Source: Marvania coccoides (Eukaryota; Chlorophyta; Trebouxiophyceae; Chlorellales; Chlorellaceae). Taken from it: a DNA stretch of 64,000 bases. A program made the translations under genes and the position numbers. Positions 32,562 to 43,418 of the stretch are shown here, piece by piece. Position 1 is the first letter of the stretch, and the number at the start of each line of letters is the position of its first letter. The stretch lies in contig OY978098.1 of assembly GCA_963854735.1 (NCBI GenBank), forward strand, positions 1 to 64,000, in the 5' to 3' direction. Under the pieces are notes generated by a model, which did not search any database, was not told where the DNA came from, and saw nothing but the letters and a program-made list of their open reading frames with translations.

Positions 32562-34105
32562 ATGATGAAGGCATTCACTCTGGCCCTGGTGCTCGTTGGT
32601 AAGTAGGCTTTTTGTTGGAGGATTGCAATTCCAGAAGTTGCAGGCATCGTTTTTTGCTGTTTGCCGCCGAATACGAGTCTGTTCGGCGCTGTCCACACCC
32701 AATTACACCCGATGCGGCGCAATGTGTGATTGATCGCTGACCATCGGGCCCCTAACCTTTGTTCATCTTGTTTTGCATCTTGCAGCCGGCTTCGCTGCCC
32801 AGGCGAACGCTGTGACCGTCGGCGACGCCGTGGCGTCCCTGTGCCCTGATATCCAGGCCCGCCTCGCCCAGAACACCGTGCTTGGCGCCGCCGTGAACGT
32901 CCTCAAGGATGCTGATATTGGTGGGTGGTTGTCAGAGCTGCACACAAAAAATCCATTATTAATTTCATTCATTACTCAATACAAACTCAAGCATGTCATT
33001 ACCTAACACCAGCTATGCCACTGTCTCCATCCCCCTTGCAGGCGACCTGCCCCCCAACGTCGTGGTTGTCGCCCCCTCTGACGCCGCTTTTGTTGCCACC
33101 ATCGAGGCCCTGGGCACCACCGCCGAGGCTCTCCTGGCCGACACCGAGCTCCTGGCTGCCGTCCTGACTCTGCACCTGGGTGGCGCTGCCGCCACTGATG
33201 CGGCCGAGCTGGGCACCATTGCCGGCCCCCCCATGACCCTGACTGCTGACGGCGAGACCATTGCCCTGGCCGATGCTGCTGAAGCCACCGAGGTGACCGT
33301 GGGTGACTCCACCGTGGGCGTTGAGGAGGTCATTTCCTGCCCCGGCCAGACCGTCCTCTTTGCTGATGCCGTGCTGCTGCCTACCCCCGAGGCCGCAGGC
33401 CCCACCCCTGCTCCCACCCCTGCTCCCACCCCTGCCCCTGGCCCCGCCACCCAGACCCTGACTGTCGGTGACGTTGTCGCGAGCCTGTGCCCCGCCATCA
33501 CCGATGTCCTGAAGACCAGTGACTTCTCCATCCTGCTCGGCCTCCTCACCAACCCCGCCACCCTCAAGGTCGAGATCACCCTGCCCACCGACAAGGAGCT
33601 GGTCATCGCCGCGCCCACCAACGCTGCTTTCGAAGCCCTGCTCGCCAAGGTCGACCCCGCCACCGCTGCCAACACCACCATCATCTTTGAGCTGCTGGCC
33701 AACCACATCGGCCTGGCCGACTCCACCACCTCCGAGGACGCCATGACCCTCTACCCCGGCGGCATGCTCAAGTTCTGGGTTGATGCCGAACCCGCCACCC
33801 TCGAGGACCTGGCCGCCGCTGATGCGGGCACCGGTGCCATCCAGGACGCTGATGCCACCGAGATTGCTGCTGTGGCCGCCGCTGTGGCCTGCGCTGACGA
33901 GCGCCAGTACGCCTTTGCCGTGGACACCGTCCTCGTGCCCAAGGTCTACCAGAATGCCATTGCCCCCACCCCCGCCCCCACCCCCGCCCCCACCCCCACC
34001 CCAGTGTCTCCGACCCCCGCACCCACCCCCACCCCCGCCCCCTCCAGCGCTGTTGCCACCACCTTTGGCCTGGCTGCCGCTGTGGTCATGGCCGTGATGG
34101 CGTAA
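32562..34105 (+). CDS. Fasciclin-like protein with two FAS1 domains and a GPI-type tail
   Basis: Exons 32562-32598, 32786-32920 and 33042-34105 give 411 residues. The signal peptide MMKAFTLALVLVA is split by intron 1. FAS1 domain 1 lies at about residues 25-165 (NVVVVAPSDAAFVATIEAL, VLTLHLGG, TVLFADAVLLP). A hydroxyproline-type linker of TPAP repeats follows. FAS1 domain 2 lies at about residues 198-355 (ELVIAAPTNAAFEALLAKV, LLANHIGL, FAVDTVLVPKVYQ). A second TPAP-rich linker and a C-terminal hydrophobic stretch (TTFGLAAAVVMAVMA) end the protein, which fits GPI-anchor addition. FAS1 domains mediate adhesion. Its two domains and even an intron are nearly identical to the ectodomain of the kinase gene at 46183-49245. 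Confidence 0.92.
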
Positions 34106-34452
34106 ATAGCCTTCCACGACCCACCGGAACACCTTTGTCATTGTCGTGACTTTTCTTTTTTGGAACACCCTCTGATGAATCTACCCTGCTCTTCATTCGT
34201 GATGGTGATGTTGAACGCACCCGTCCAGCATTTATTCAAATAACACAACCTTGCCCCTGATTTTTATTTTTCTGCCTAAATTATTGCCAATGTGTTTATA
34301 ACGTCTTTTCATCGCCCCTCCCCATTTTTTACTTGGTCTCTAGCTATACATGCGCCAGAGGTCCAGGCTTGTCGTTCATCCTGAAATTTCATTTATTTAA
34401 CAAAATAGTGTAGTGAAAACAACAAAACAAAATCGTCAGCAAGTATGTGAAA
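34106..34452. other. Convergent 3' region between FAS1 gene and DMAC1-like gene
   Basis: 347 AT-rich bp at the meeting of two 3' ends. No gene or structured element is seen. Confidence 0.5.
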
Positions 34453-34677
34453 TTATTGGATCAACGCGCGCGCGATGCCAAGAGCAGCAAAGCCACCGGC
34501 GAAAGCCAGGGCAAACACACGCTGGCCTGGTGATTTAGGGGGTCTTGCGTAGGTGTCTGCCGTCAGGTAAGCGCTAAGCCCCAGGCACATGACGGTTCCA
34601 GTGATGCGGCAGCTCAGGCAGTCTTTCTTGGGCGGCGCCGCTTCCCCTGAAGATCCCCCAGCCCTTGCACCGCTCAT
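34453..34677 (-). CDS. DMAC1/TMEM261-like small membrane protein
   Basis: Single 74-residue frame. After a short Gly/Ala/Pro leader comes KKDCLSCRITGTVMCLGLSAY, the CxxC plus Gly-rich membrane segment of the DUF4536 family to which DMAC1 belongs. A second hydrophobic segment (VFALAFAGGFAALGIARAL) follows. DMAC1 helps assemble the distal membrane arm of mitochondrial complex I in animals; related short proteins occur in plants and algae. The start ATG (34677-34675) overlaps the stop TGA of the upstream TMA7 gene in the sequence ATGA on the same strand, so the two are probably on one transcript. Confidence 0.7.
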   Translation of the reverse strand: MSGARAGGSSGEAAPPKKDCLSCRITGTVMCLGLSAYLTADTYARPPKSPGQRVFALAFAGGFAALGIARALIQ

Positions 34678-35107
34678 TTCTTCTTGCCCTTTGTGATGGC
34701 CTCACGAGCCTTCTTCAGAGCGGCCTCCTCTTCCTGCAGCAAGTGAGCGGGGCGGGGGAAAAGTCAGCCTCGGTAATTCAGAGAGGAGAGGAGAGCAAAA
34801 AGGCACAAAAGCGCTCGCCTTTTTCTTTTTCAGGAACTCCTTGTCGTCCTCGTCGTATTCCTTGACCTTTTTGGGAGCCTGCAGTGTTGGGATTCATAGA
34901 ACAACATAATAGCATTCAGAGATGAGTTGATGGGTTTGTGGGGGAAAAACAGCCGTGCGGCATTTGACTGGAAACAAACATACCTTGAGAGGCTTGGCCT
35001 TGCCACCTTCCTTTCCTGCAGAAATCAGAGGGGTTGGCAAGTGAGAAGAGTGTTGATTTCAGAATTAAAAAAGCAAAGCTTATTTTTGCAGCCGGCGCAC
35101 CTGGCAT
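34674..35107 (-). CDS. TMA7: TMA7 (translation machinery-associated protein 7/CCDC72)
   Basis: Four tiny exons (35101-35107, 34984-35015, 34819-34878, 34674-34733) join in phase to a 52-residue protein. It begins MPGKEGGKAKPLKAPKK, closely matching the family start (M-S-G-R-E-G-G-K-x-K-P-L-K-x-P-K-K). It continues with YDEDDKEFLKKKKEEEA and ends KGKKK, as in TMA7. Yeast Tma7 co-purifies with ribosomes. Intron 3 uses a GC donor (AAAAAG|GCGAGC). The exons are too short to appear as open frames by themselves. The last codon and stop (AAATGA) overlap the ATG of the DMAC1-like gene by three bases. The gene diverges from the next FAS1 gene across ~284 bp. Confidence 0.87.
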
Positions 35108-35391
35108 CTCAATAAATATATAACAACGCAAATGAACAGGTTATTTATAGGAAATGAAAATGTCGGGGCGGCTCCAGCGCGCCGTCCTCGAACCCGCGCT
35201 CATTTATTTTCAAAATTTAAATATTCTCATGGATGGCTTTTTGAGCTCCGCCGACCCCCTGTGTATGTAAATTGTTTATATTTAAGATCGTACGATCATT
35301 ACGTGGCCGTTGCCTCCTTCCCCACTCCCCGACGCGTTTTCAAAATTAAACGAGCTATTACTACTTTTAGCCCCCCAAAACATCGCTGACG
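35108..35391. promoter_or_regulatory. Divergent promoter region, TMA7 / single-FAS1 gene
   Basis: 284 bp between divergent start codons, mostly AT-rich. No defined element is identified. Confidence 0.4.
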
Positions 35392-36348
35392 ATGGGCAGC
35401 CTTTGCTTTTTTCACGTTCTAGCAGGCGAGTAATACCCATTTTACGTGTTGCGCCTCCGTCTGCCCGATTCTCCTTGCCATTTGTGTCCTCAAAATCTTG
35501 GTATTCTGTCGTTCTTGCTCGCAGCCATCGCAGCTCTTCAGTGCACCACGGTCCTCGCCCAGGGCCCCACCGCAGCACCAGGCCTGGCGCCAGGGCTTGC
35601 GCCGGGCCCTGCCCCCGCCCCGGTCCCTCCGGCCACCATCGGCGCTCTGCTTGGCGTAACGTGCCCGACCATCAAGCAGGCCTTGGCCACCCCCGACTAC
35701 TCCGTCCTGGCTACCGCGCTGGCTGACCCCGCCGTGCTTGCTGCCCCCATCACCCTTCCCCCTGCTGGCCAGATCGTGCTGGTGGTGCCCAACAACGCCG
35801 CATTCGACGCTGCCATCGCTGCTGGCGTGCCGCTCAACGAATCCGCGGTGTTGATTGCCGTGCTGAAGCAGCACATTGCGGTGACCTCCAGCATCGAGTC
35901 CATCTCCGCCAACACCACCAACAACGACGTCATCAGTTTCTGGTACAAAGAGCTTGCTGCCTCGGTCATCAACCTGGTGGACAACGCCGACACAGGAGAC
36001 TGCTACATCACAGACAAGGACGAGGTGGAGAAGGCGGTGGTGAGCGGGGCCATCATGTGCCCAGCAGAGAAGCAGTATGCGTTCACGGTGGACAGCGTGC
36101 TCATTCCAGCCAAATACCAGCCTAAAACGCCGCCGCCGCCGCCTCCCAGCCCCGTGCTGCCCCCTGCCCCGGCCCCGGCCCCTATCCCCGCTCCCATCCC
36201 AGCCCCGGAGCCCTCGCCGCCTGCATCGCAGTCCCCCGCAGTCCCTCTCGCGACCCCTCCAAGCCCGCCTCCCCCTGCCAGCGCTGCTTGCTCTGCCGCG
36301 CTGACCTTGGCTGCTGCTGTTTTGATGGCAGTTGTGGTGGTGGCGTAA
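35392..36348 (+). CDS. Fasciclin-like protein with one FAS1 domain and a GPI-type tail
   Basis: Exon 1 (35392-35425) ends at GCAG|GCGAGT, a GC donor, and joins in phase to exon 2 (35525-36348), making 285 residues. Together they form a clean signal peptide, MGSLCFFHVLAAIAALQCTT, whereas the unspliced frame has no ATG. A short Ala/Pro linker follows, then one FAS1 domain (QIVLVVPNNAAFDAAI, AVLKQHIAVTSS, YAFTVDSVLIPAKYQ). A Pro-rich arabinogalactan-like linker with PPPPPP and PAPAPI stretches and a hydrophobic end (LTLAAAVLMAVVVVA) suit GPI anchoring. The domain is clearly diverged from the two nearly identical FAS1 pairs nearby. Likely cell-surface or wall-associated. Confidence 0.88.
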
Positions 36349-36606
36349 AATCAATTTACTGCACCTTCTGTGCTGCTGAGACTGAGGAAGGAAACCTTGG
36401 ACAGGGAAAAGAAACAATAATAGTAATAGAATAGACCTTTGTGCTGTGCTGTGGGCTGCCATTTTGTAAAACGAAAGTAAAACCTCAAGACACATTGTCG
36501 TGCTCTTTCTCGTGTTCACTTTTTTCCCTCGATTTTTTTTACTCTGGTATTGTTTTTGTTCTCTCTTGATATGCTTGTAATCGAATCACAATGACACCCC
36601 AATAAA

Positions 36607-38193
36607 ATGAGCAGCAAGCGGGGTGTGGTGGCTGCGGTGAACCTTGCGATGGTTCTTGAGCGCGGGAGTGAACAAGTCTTGCCCGCAGTGTACGCCTACG
36701 TCGCGAGGAGCTTTCAGTCATCTCTTCCCATGCTGGGAATGCTCACGCTTGCAAGAAGCCTCTGCCAGGCTTTGGGCTCGCCCCTGGCAGGTCTAGCAGG
36801 CAAGTGCAATACAACAATAAAATCGCCGTCTCCAAACAAGCATCAAAACTCGATTTCTGTATTTTAAAGTGCAGGCTCACATGGCCACCGAGGGTTGCTC
36901 ATTGGAATAGGTGCTAGCTTGTGGGCACTTTGCGCTGCCGTTTTTGCGAGCGCCTCCTCTTTGGCTGTGGCTTTCCCAGCGTGGTCGGTGGCTGGTTTCG
37001 GTCTGTCGCTCATCGTGCCCAACGCACAGTCCCTGGCTGCGGACCTCCACTCCCCCCACCAGCGGGGCCGAGCATTTGGCATGCTCCACCTGTCCTCTTC
37101 CCTCGGCGGTGTCATCGGAGGGCTGGTTGCCACCAACGTGGCTGCCGTGAGCTCTTGGAGGCTGGCTTTCTTCGCCGCCGCTGCCGTAGCTGTGCTCGTG
37201 GGTGCCCTCAGCGTCACCGTCGTGATAGAGCCGACACACACTGAGCAAGAGTGCGATGAAGAACCAGCGGCAGTCACACTTAAATCAGAAGCAGCTTCCC
37301 TGCTTCGCACTCCCACGTTTCTGATTATTGTCGCACAGGGCGCATTTGGCAACATGCCCTGGGTGGCCCTCGGCTACCTCACGCTTTATTTCCAGCTCTT
37401 GGGGCTGACTGCGCTTGCGGCTTCCTCGCTGGTGGCTATCTTCCAGGGTGGCGTCGCGCTGGGCGGGCTCCTAGGAGGGGTCATAGGAGATGCCGCAGCC
37501 ACGCGGTGGCCCATGCACGGGCGCATAGTCGTCGCCCAAACCAGCGTAGCTGCGGGCATTCCGTTTGCCCTCATTTTGTTTGTGGGGATGCATGGAGGCC
37601 CCAGTTTCGTGGGATATGCAGCTGTGATGTCGTTGTTTTCGGTGATCAAGGCATGGCCTGCGCCTGCCTGCAACAACCCAGTGTTTGCTGAGATTGTGCC
37701 GCCACAGCGCAGACCGCTCATTTACGCATTCGATCGCTGCTTTGAGACAGCGCTGGCCTCCGCCACGGCTCCGCTGGTGGGTTTCCTTGCGCAGCGTGGG
37801 TTTGGATTCGTGGGACCAGCAGCGCCGACGGGGGATCCTGCGGTGGACCTCACAAACGCTGCGGCCCTGGCAAAATCGCTGCTTCTGCTCACGTCCGTGC
37901 CGTGGGGCATCGTCTTGCTGCTGTACACCGGCCTGCATTGGAGCTACAGGAAGGATTTGAGGCGTGGGGCGTTGCCATCCGATGATCCTGGTGCAGAGCA
38001 AATGAGAGTGCCCTCGGGGGAGAGCCCTTGGGAGACCGTGCGGCGGCAGGTCGGGTCTAGGAATTTACAAGATTCTGAGGGAGAAGAAGAGGTGCTGCTC
38101 GTGTCCAGCAGCCCCAGGACGACGCTCCAGTGGGGCGGCCCCGCTGGCAGCTCAGCCAACCAGGCAACAGGATTATCTGTCGAAGTTTTATAG
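36607..38193 (+). CDS. Major facilitator superfamily transporter
   Basis: Exon 1 (36607-36799) and exon 2 (36875-38193) are joined across a GC-AG intron (CTAGCAG|GCAAGT), restoring SPLAGLAGSHGHRGLLIGIG between two helices. The 503-residue protein has about 12 membrane segments. The cytoplasmic-loop features are DLHSPHQRGRAFGMLHLSSS, the family-type RG loop after TM4, with GGVIGG and GGLLGGVIGD repeats. The C-terminal tail is long, hydrophilic and acidic. The general arrangement resembles Spinster-like or sugar-phosphate MFS carriers of plants, but the substrate is unknown. Its stop lies only 72 bp before the next gene on the same strand. Confidence 0.85.
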
Positions 38194-38265
38194 CGGTGCA
38201 TATATTTTCTTCACCGCCGCCAATACTGGGTTCTTTTTTCCAGGGTTTTTTTAGATTTAAATAAT

Positions 38266-39918
38266 ATGAGCACTCTGGAGCAGCAGGTTGCCCAGCTTTT
38301 ACAGCCTCCCTCAACTGCGTCACAAGCAGCAGCATTCTTTGCAAAGGCAAGATTTATTTTTTCGATTTTTTAATTTGACATCGTGCGGCTGCAAGCCGCC
38401 ATCTTAACTTCATACACTCTGCTGTGTTCAACATAGTACAATAATTGCAATAATGCCGAATGTCTATTTTTACAGGCCACAAACGGGCTGGGGCTGGAGG
38501 TCCGCTCCGCTGACAACAAAGGCAAGGGGCTGTTTGCCACGAAAACGTTTTCTGAAGGCGAGCTGGTGTTTGAAGAGCCACCCCTGGTGGCCATTCAGCA
38601 CGAGGCTTGGTCCACGGCAGAGACCGACAACACAGTCTGCCAGGCGCTGGCCTGCTCGAGGTGCTTCCGCCTGGTGGGCAGCGTCGAAGAACAAATAAAA
38701 CACGCTGTGTCTCAACTGCCTGCAGTGCCCCAACCCATGCCTTCAACCCCTCTCCCTCTCTCAGAGAATTACCCGCTGCCTACGGTCCATGCCTGCAAAG
38801 GGGGCTGCAAAGAGGCCGTGTACTGCAGCGATGAATGCCGGGACGCAGCCTGGGGTGCGCATCACTCCTTGCTGTGCACTGGGCGCCGCATTGACCCCCA
38901 CTTTGCAGAGTTTCTGCGGCATGCCGAGGCAACCAACGACGTGTTTCGTTTGGCAGCGCAGGCCGTGGCCGCCATTCTGCTGGCAGCGCAGAGGGAGGTG
39001 GAGAAGGAGGGCAGCAGCGGCATCAGTAGCGGCAGCTCTCTTGAGGGCGCACCCGACATAGCGCTGTGGGGTGCGCTGCAGCGGGCATGGCTGCCATTCA
39101 GCATGGGCCACAAGGCGCTGTGGTGGGAGGCGGTGGCGTTACCGGCGGACGTCCCAGAGGCGCAGGAGGATGATTTCAGAGCAGGTGAGAGAAATTGATT
39201 TTCAGTCCCATAAACCAAAGAAATAATTGAGATGAAATTTTCGTTGCAGACCTGAAGGAGCTGGCTGGCGACTCTCTGGAGATCCTCACCGATGCGCTCG
39301 AAAGCAGAGCACCAGCCCTGTGCACCGCCTTCCCTGCTGCGCTGTCCCTGGAGGTTTGGGGCTCCCTGATTGGCATGTTTGAGCTCAACAACCTGGCAAT
39401 GTGGGTGGCCAGCCCGGTGCCGCTGTGGGCCCAAGACGTGGAGGAAATGTTTGAGCAAGGGAAAATAGATGGAAACCAGATGGAGGAGCTCGAGATGGCC
39501 TGGCGGTTGGACGCTTTTGCTGGCGTGAGCAACATGGCATTATTTGGCGACGAAAAGTGGGGGTGCGAGGGCAACGCCTTCTACTCGCTGCAGGCCTGCA
39601 TCAATCACAGCTGCACGCCCAATGCGCACGCTTTCAAGCGCGAGCAGGACAAAAATGGCAATGGTGAGGGCATCAGCAAGCAAGCAGCTGTTTCGTTTTT
39701 TTTCCCACTCACTCCATTTCCCCCTTTTTATTTCTTCTGCAGCTGTCATTCTTGCCTTGGGTGACATTGCCCCTGGAGAGGAGATCACCATATCGTACAT
39801 CGACAGCGGCGCTCCATTAGCGCAGCGCACAGAGGACCTGCGTGACTACGGCTTCACTTGCAGCTGCGACAAGTGCGAGGCAGAACGACTGGCCGAAGAT
39901 CTGGCAGGAGCTTTGTAG
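38266..39918 (+). CDS. SET and MYND domain protein (SMYD-type lysine methyltransferase)
   Basis: Four exons (38266-38346, 38476-39184, 39250-39663, 39743-39918) give 459 residues. The split SET domain starts with EVRSADNKGKGLFATKTF. A MYND zinc finger interrupts it (CSRC, then CKGGCKEAVYCSDECRDAAW, then HHSLLC). SET resumes with ACINHSCTPNAHAF (the catalytic NHSC core) and GEEITISYIDSG, followed by the post-SET cysteines CSCDKC. Such enzymes methylate histones or other proteins. Intron 1 uses a GC donor (GCAAAG|GCAAGA). The start gives a short N-terminal helix, and only 72 bp separate it from the MFS gene upstream. Confidence 0.88.
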
Positions 39919-40161
39919 TAGTATTACGAAAATTTAGTGTACAGACAAAAACAATGTAAAAAAGTAGAACTAATAATAGGGAAGACATGTGCATTCGGTG
40001 ACGACGTATACGGGGTATGCGTACCATCATGTTGTTATCTATAACAAGCAAGAAAAGACGACACAAAGCTGCCCGTATGCGATTCATTCACGGCAGTACT
40101 TTACTTTAGCAGCGTTAACCATGCACGATATTTCTAAACATTAAAAAGGTCGTAGTACGCA
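39919..40161. other. Convergent 3' region, SMYD/transaldolase
   Basis: 243 bp holding the two 3' ends. Nothing else is seen. Confidence 0.45.
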
Positions 40162-41511
40162 TCATTTTTCCAGGACCCTTGCCAGCATGGCCTCCAGCTT
40201 GACGATGGCAGCGCTGAACCCGTCGATGCCCTCCCCCAGCTTGTCCACCGCCATGGGATCGGCGCCGTGCAGCTGCTCAAAGATACGCTGCGCCCCTGCC
40301 CCCACCTGAAGGCGCTCGCCAGAGGAGCCGCCCATTCCAGGCCACAGCGCGTATTTCAGCGTGTCGGTGTTGGCTTCCAGCTCCTTGAGCAGCGCCGGCG
40401 CGATGGTTATGGCGTCGCAGCCAGCCAGCGCCTGGATCTCGCCCACGTTTCTGAACGACGCAGCCATGATGGTGGTTCCGTAGTTGTAGTGCTTGAAGTA
40501 GGCGTAGATGGTCTTCACTGAAAGCACCCCTGGGTCCTCCTCAGCCGAGTACTCCCTCTGGTTCTTCTTCTTGTACCAGTCCATGATGCGGCCGACAAAG
40601 GGAGAGATCAGCGCAGCGCCGGCCTCGGCACAAGCGGCCGCCTGGGCGAAGCTGAACAGCAGGGTCATGTTGCAATCGATGCCCTGTTTCTGCAGCTGCT
40701 CGCACGCGCGAATGCCCTCCCAGGTGGACGCAATCTAAAAAGAAAGCGGTGGGAAGAACCATGAGAGGAGAGTTAGCGTAATGCATAATTTTTTATATCG
40801 GCATCATGCCCAACTGTCTCACCTTGATGTAGATGCGCGAGGGGTCGTGGCCTGCCTGAGCATATCGGTCCACAATGCCCAACGCCTTGTCGATGGTTGC
40901 CTGGGTGTTGTACGACAGCCGTGCGTCCACCTCAGTGCTGACGCGACCGGGCACCAGACGCAGGACTTCACAGCCGATGGCAACCGAAAGGCGGTCTCCG
41001 ATGGCAGCCAGGGAAGCGCCAGGGCCCTCTGCGGCAACGGAATCCTGGATGAAGTGACTGTACGCAGGGAGTTGCACTGCCTTGAGCACCAGAGATGGGT
41101 TGGTGGTGGCGTCCTGGGGTTTGTATTTCGCGATCTCGTCGAGTTCGCCAGTGTCGGCAACGACCTTTGACATCTGCCGCAGCGCCTCGAGTTGGTTTGC
41201 AGCCTGCGTTGATTGAAAACGCGGGGTCGCAAATTATTCTTGAGATTACCATTTGTAAGGAAATTCGACTGGTGTCCGACTCAAAAGTCGCGCTGGAGGC
41301 CACCTGGCCTCCATTTACCATTTCTCATCGAGAGATCAAGCCAAGGAACACTTGCCTTGGGAGGGGCTGGCCGGGCGCCTGCCATTGAGCGTTCCTCCAG
41401 GTATGATCGCACTTTGAAGGTGGCACAACGGCTCGGCCGCTGCTGCGAGGAGGAACAAGGCAAGGAGCGAACTCGCAACTGTGCTGAACTATGTAGCAGC
41501 ATTGTGGGCAT
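40162..41511 (-). CDS. TAL: Transaldolase with predicted plastid transit peptide
   Basis: Exons 41356-41511, 40823-41203 and 40162-40734 give 369 residues. The catalytic part has [30 protein letters not shown], the Schiff-base lysine in [45 protein letters not shown], and [18 protein letters not shown]. This is the class I transaldolase of the pentose phosphate pathway, which transfers a dihydroxyacetone unit between sugar phosphates. The separate first exon encodes [20 protein letters not shown], rich in Ser, Arg and Ala, a plausible chloroplast transit peptide. It is joined through a GC-AG intron (CCCAAG|GCAAGT). Confidence 0.93.
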
Positions 41512-41716
41512 CGTGGGGAGCTCCGACTTTATAATCTTGCAAATGAAGACAAAGGTTTACCGCAGCGAACAGTGAAAGCCCCTGCAAGAAGCTTTTTTTT
41601 AAGGTGGACCTCGTTTTGGACTCTGACTCAGCATCAACTTTGACCAGCCTCAGACTGACGTAACTGGTCACCCAATGCAAAATAACCAACACTTAATTTA
41701 CACTTGCGAACGCATG

Positions 41717-43003
41717 TCAAGGACTGTAGTCGGCGCTGTCGGAGGCAATGTCACTGAGCACCAGCACCGCGTCCCTCCAGATGTCCTCCAGCCTCATTAA
41801 CGTTGCCGCGCTGCTATCCTGGTACTGCGGCCCATGCATCTCCGTCTGCAGCGCCTTCACGCAGTCCATGAACGCCCCAGGGCGCACCAAGCCTACCGCA
41901 CTGCCGAGCGACGCAGTGTCGCCGCGAAAAGCGGCCTCCAGCAGCGCTCTTCTCCTCTCAGAGGACCCCACTCCCATCAGCTCCTTTGCAAATGACACCT
42001 CCCGCGCGGGCACGCTGCGAAGCGCTGTGTAAGGCGATGCGCTGCTGCCGGCATTATTGTTGCCCTCATCTTCTTCTTCCTCCACCTCCACATCCATTAT
42101 TTCGGGCACCACCACCCCACCGCTGTCTATGCCTGCCCCTCTGCGCATGCCCCTGCTCGGGGGCCCCATTTCTGCTTCGTCTGCCAGCTGCCGCGCCTCC
42201 TCACGCAAGAGGCAAAGCACAGCAAGAAGCCGCCTGTCAGCCACCTCATTGGCACCAGCCTCACCCTCGAGATCTTCCACCATGCGGGACGCCGTGAGTG
42301 CGACGGAAGCTGGGTCGCAGCGGGGTTCTGCGGCTCCACGCGTGTGCTCGCGGAGCACCGCCAAACGCTCGTCGCTGCATAAAAAATCGAAGTAAACCAC
42401 GGTTGAGTTTTTTTAAAGTTTCGCGCGTTGACGATAATCTGCACGCAACACCGTATTTCCCAGAATTAAGCAAGCCACTCACGCTCCAGAGGCCTGCAGC
42501 GCTTTTTCTATAACTCGCAGCTCGGGCGGCAGGTGGGCTGCCAGCTGGGACAGCACTTCAGCCTTGATGGCCTGCAGCACGCCCGCCACATCTCCGTCCG
42601 CCTGCGCCGCCGGGTCTGCCTCCTGTGCCGCCCCAATGAAAGAATTGAGGACACCCAGAAAAGTGTCGTTCAGGGTTGGCAGGCGCTGGGACACCGCGGA
42701 GCGGATGGAGGCGTGCAGAGCCTCTGTGCGTGCGGCCTCCCCGGTGACATAGGCGGTGGCAGAGTCCACAAAGAGCTGCTTGGTCACTTCTCTGACAATT
42801 TCATCGACAGCCGCCGCGCTGGCCTCAGCATTCCGCTGAAGCTCGGCATCGGTGGAGTGGGCGTGCAGGCGCATGCTGCGATTTTTTTCGATATTTTTGC
42901 GCTGTAGGCAGGGCATTGAGGGGCGGGGGTTCGGACTGCGTGCACCATTGCAACATTTTCTAAGAGGCCCAGCGGCCAACGGCCTGGCAGCTCCCAGCCT
43001 CAT
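41717..43003 (-). CDS. Conserved-looking protein of unknown function, possible organelle target
   Basis: Two exons (43003 down to 42482, then ~42378 to 41717) joined by a GTGAGT donor in phase, about 395 residues. The N-terminus (MRLGAARPLAAGPLRKC) is rich in Ala and Arg and could target an organelle; an internal Met at ~42875 (MRLHAHSTD) is an alternative start. The body is mostly helical (ELQRNAEASAAAVDEIVREV, LGVLNSFIGAAQE, LRVIEKALQASGADERLAVL), with an acidic loop (VEVEEEEDEG) and a helical C-terminus. I do not recognise the family. Confidence 0.6.
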
Positions 43004-43418
43004 TTTGAGGAAAAAGTTTAGAGAATGCTGTGTTTGTGATGATCATCAATTGATTTGCTCGCATCTGCAGTGAAACAACTGGAGCGGCGCGCCAAATTAA
43101 TTTTTGAATTCCAAATGACTCCAGTTCACACTTGAAAGCTAGTTTCAACCATTGAATAGCTACACAGTGTGGTCCATATACAGTGTAGCGCAGTTAATGG
43201 GCCGGGCAGTACGATGAGCAGCCCCAGAGCCAAAACAACACCGTTGGGCCCTCCGTGCTCGTGCGGGCTGCCGACTGTCCTACGCGAATTAAACGGAAGG
43301 TGAGCAAATAATTGAAGCATTCATTGAACAGAACGCGCTCGCACGCGCTATCGTTGGTGAACAAGTGATCAAGGAGTGGAATTTCAACAAAGACTCCAAA
43401 GAAGCTGACACCTCGGCC
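43004..43418. other. Intergenic region
   Basis: 415 bp between divergent genes. No gene is seen; it should contain both promoters. Confidence 0.4.

Noticed and set aside
32347..32602. Plus-strand frame just upstream of and overlapping the FAS1 start
   Set aside because: It overlaps the signal-peptide exon in another frame and crosses its GTAAGT donor; it is more likely 5' UTR and intron.
32999..34168. 389-codon Gly-rich minus-strand frame over the FAS1 gene
   Set aside because: Antisense shadow of a GC-rich coding exon; composition simply mirrors Pro/Ala/Thr codons. The plus strand has FAS1 motifs and proper introns.
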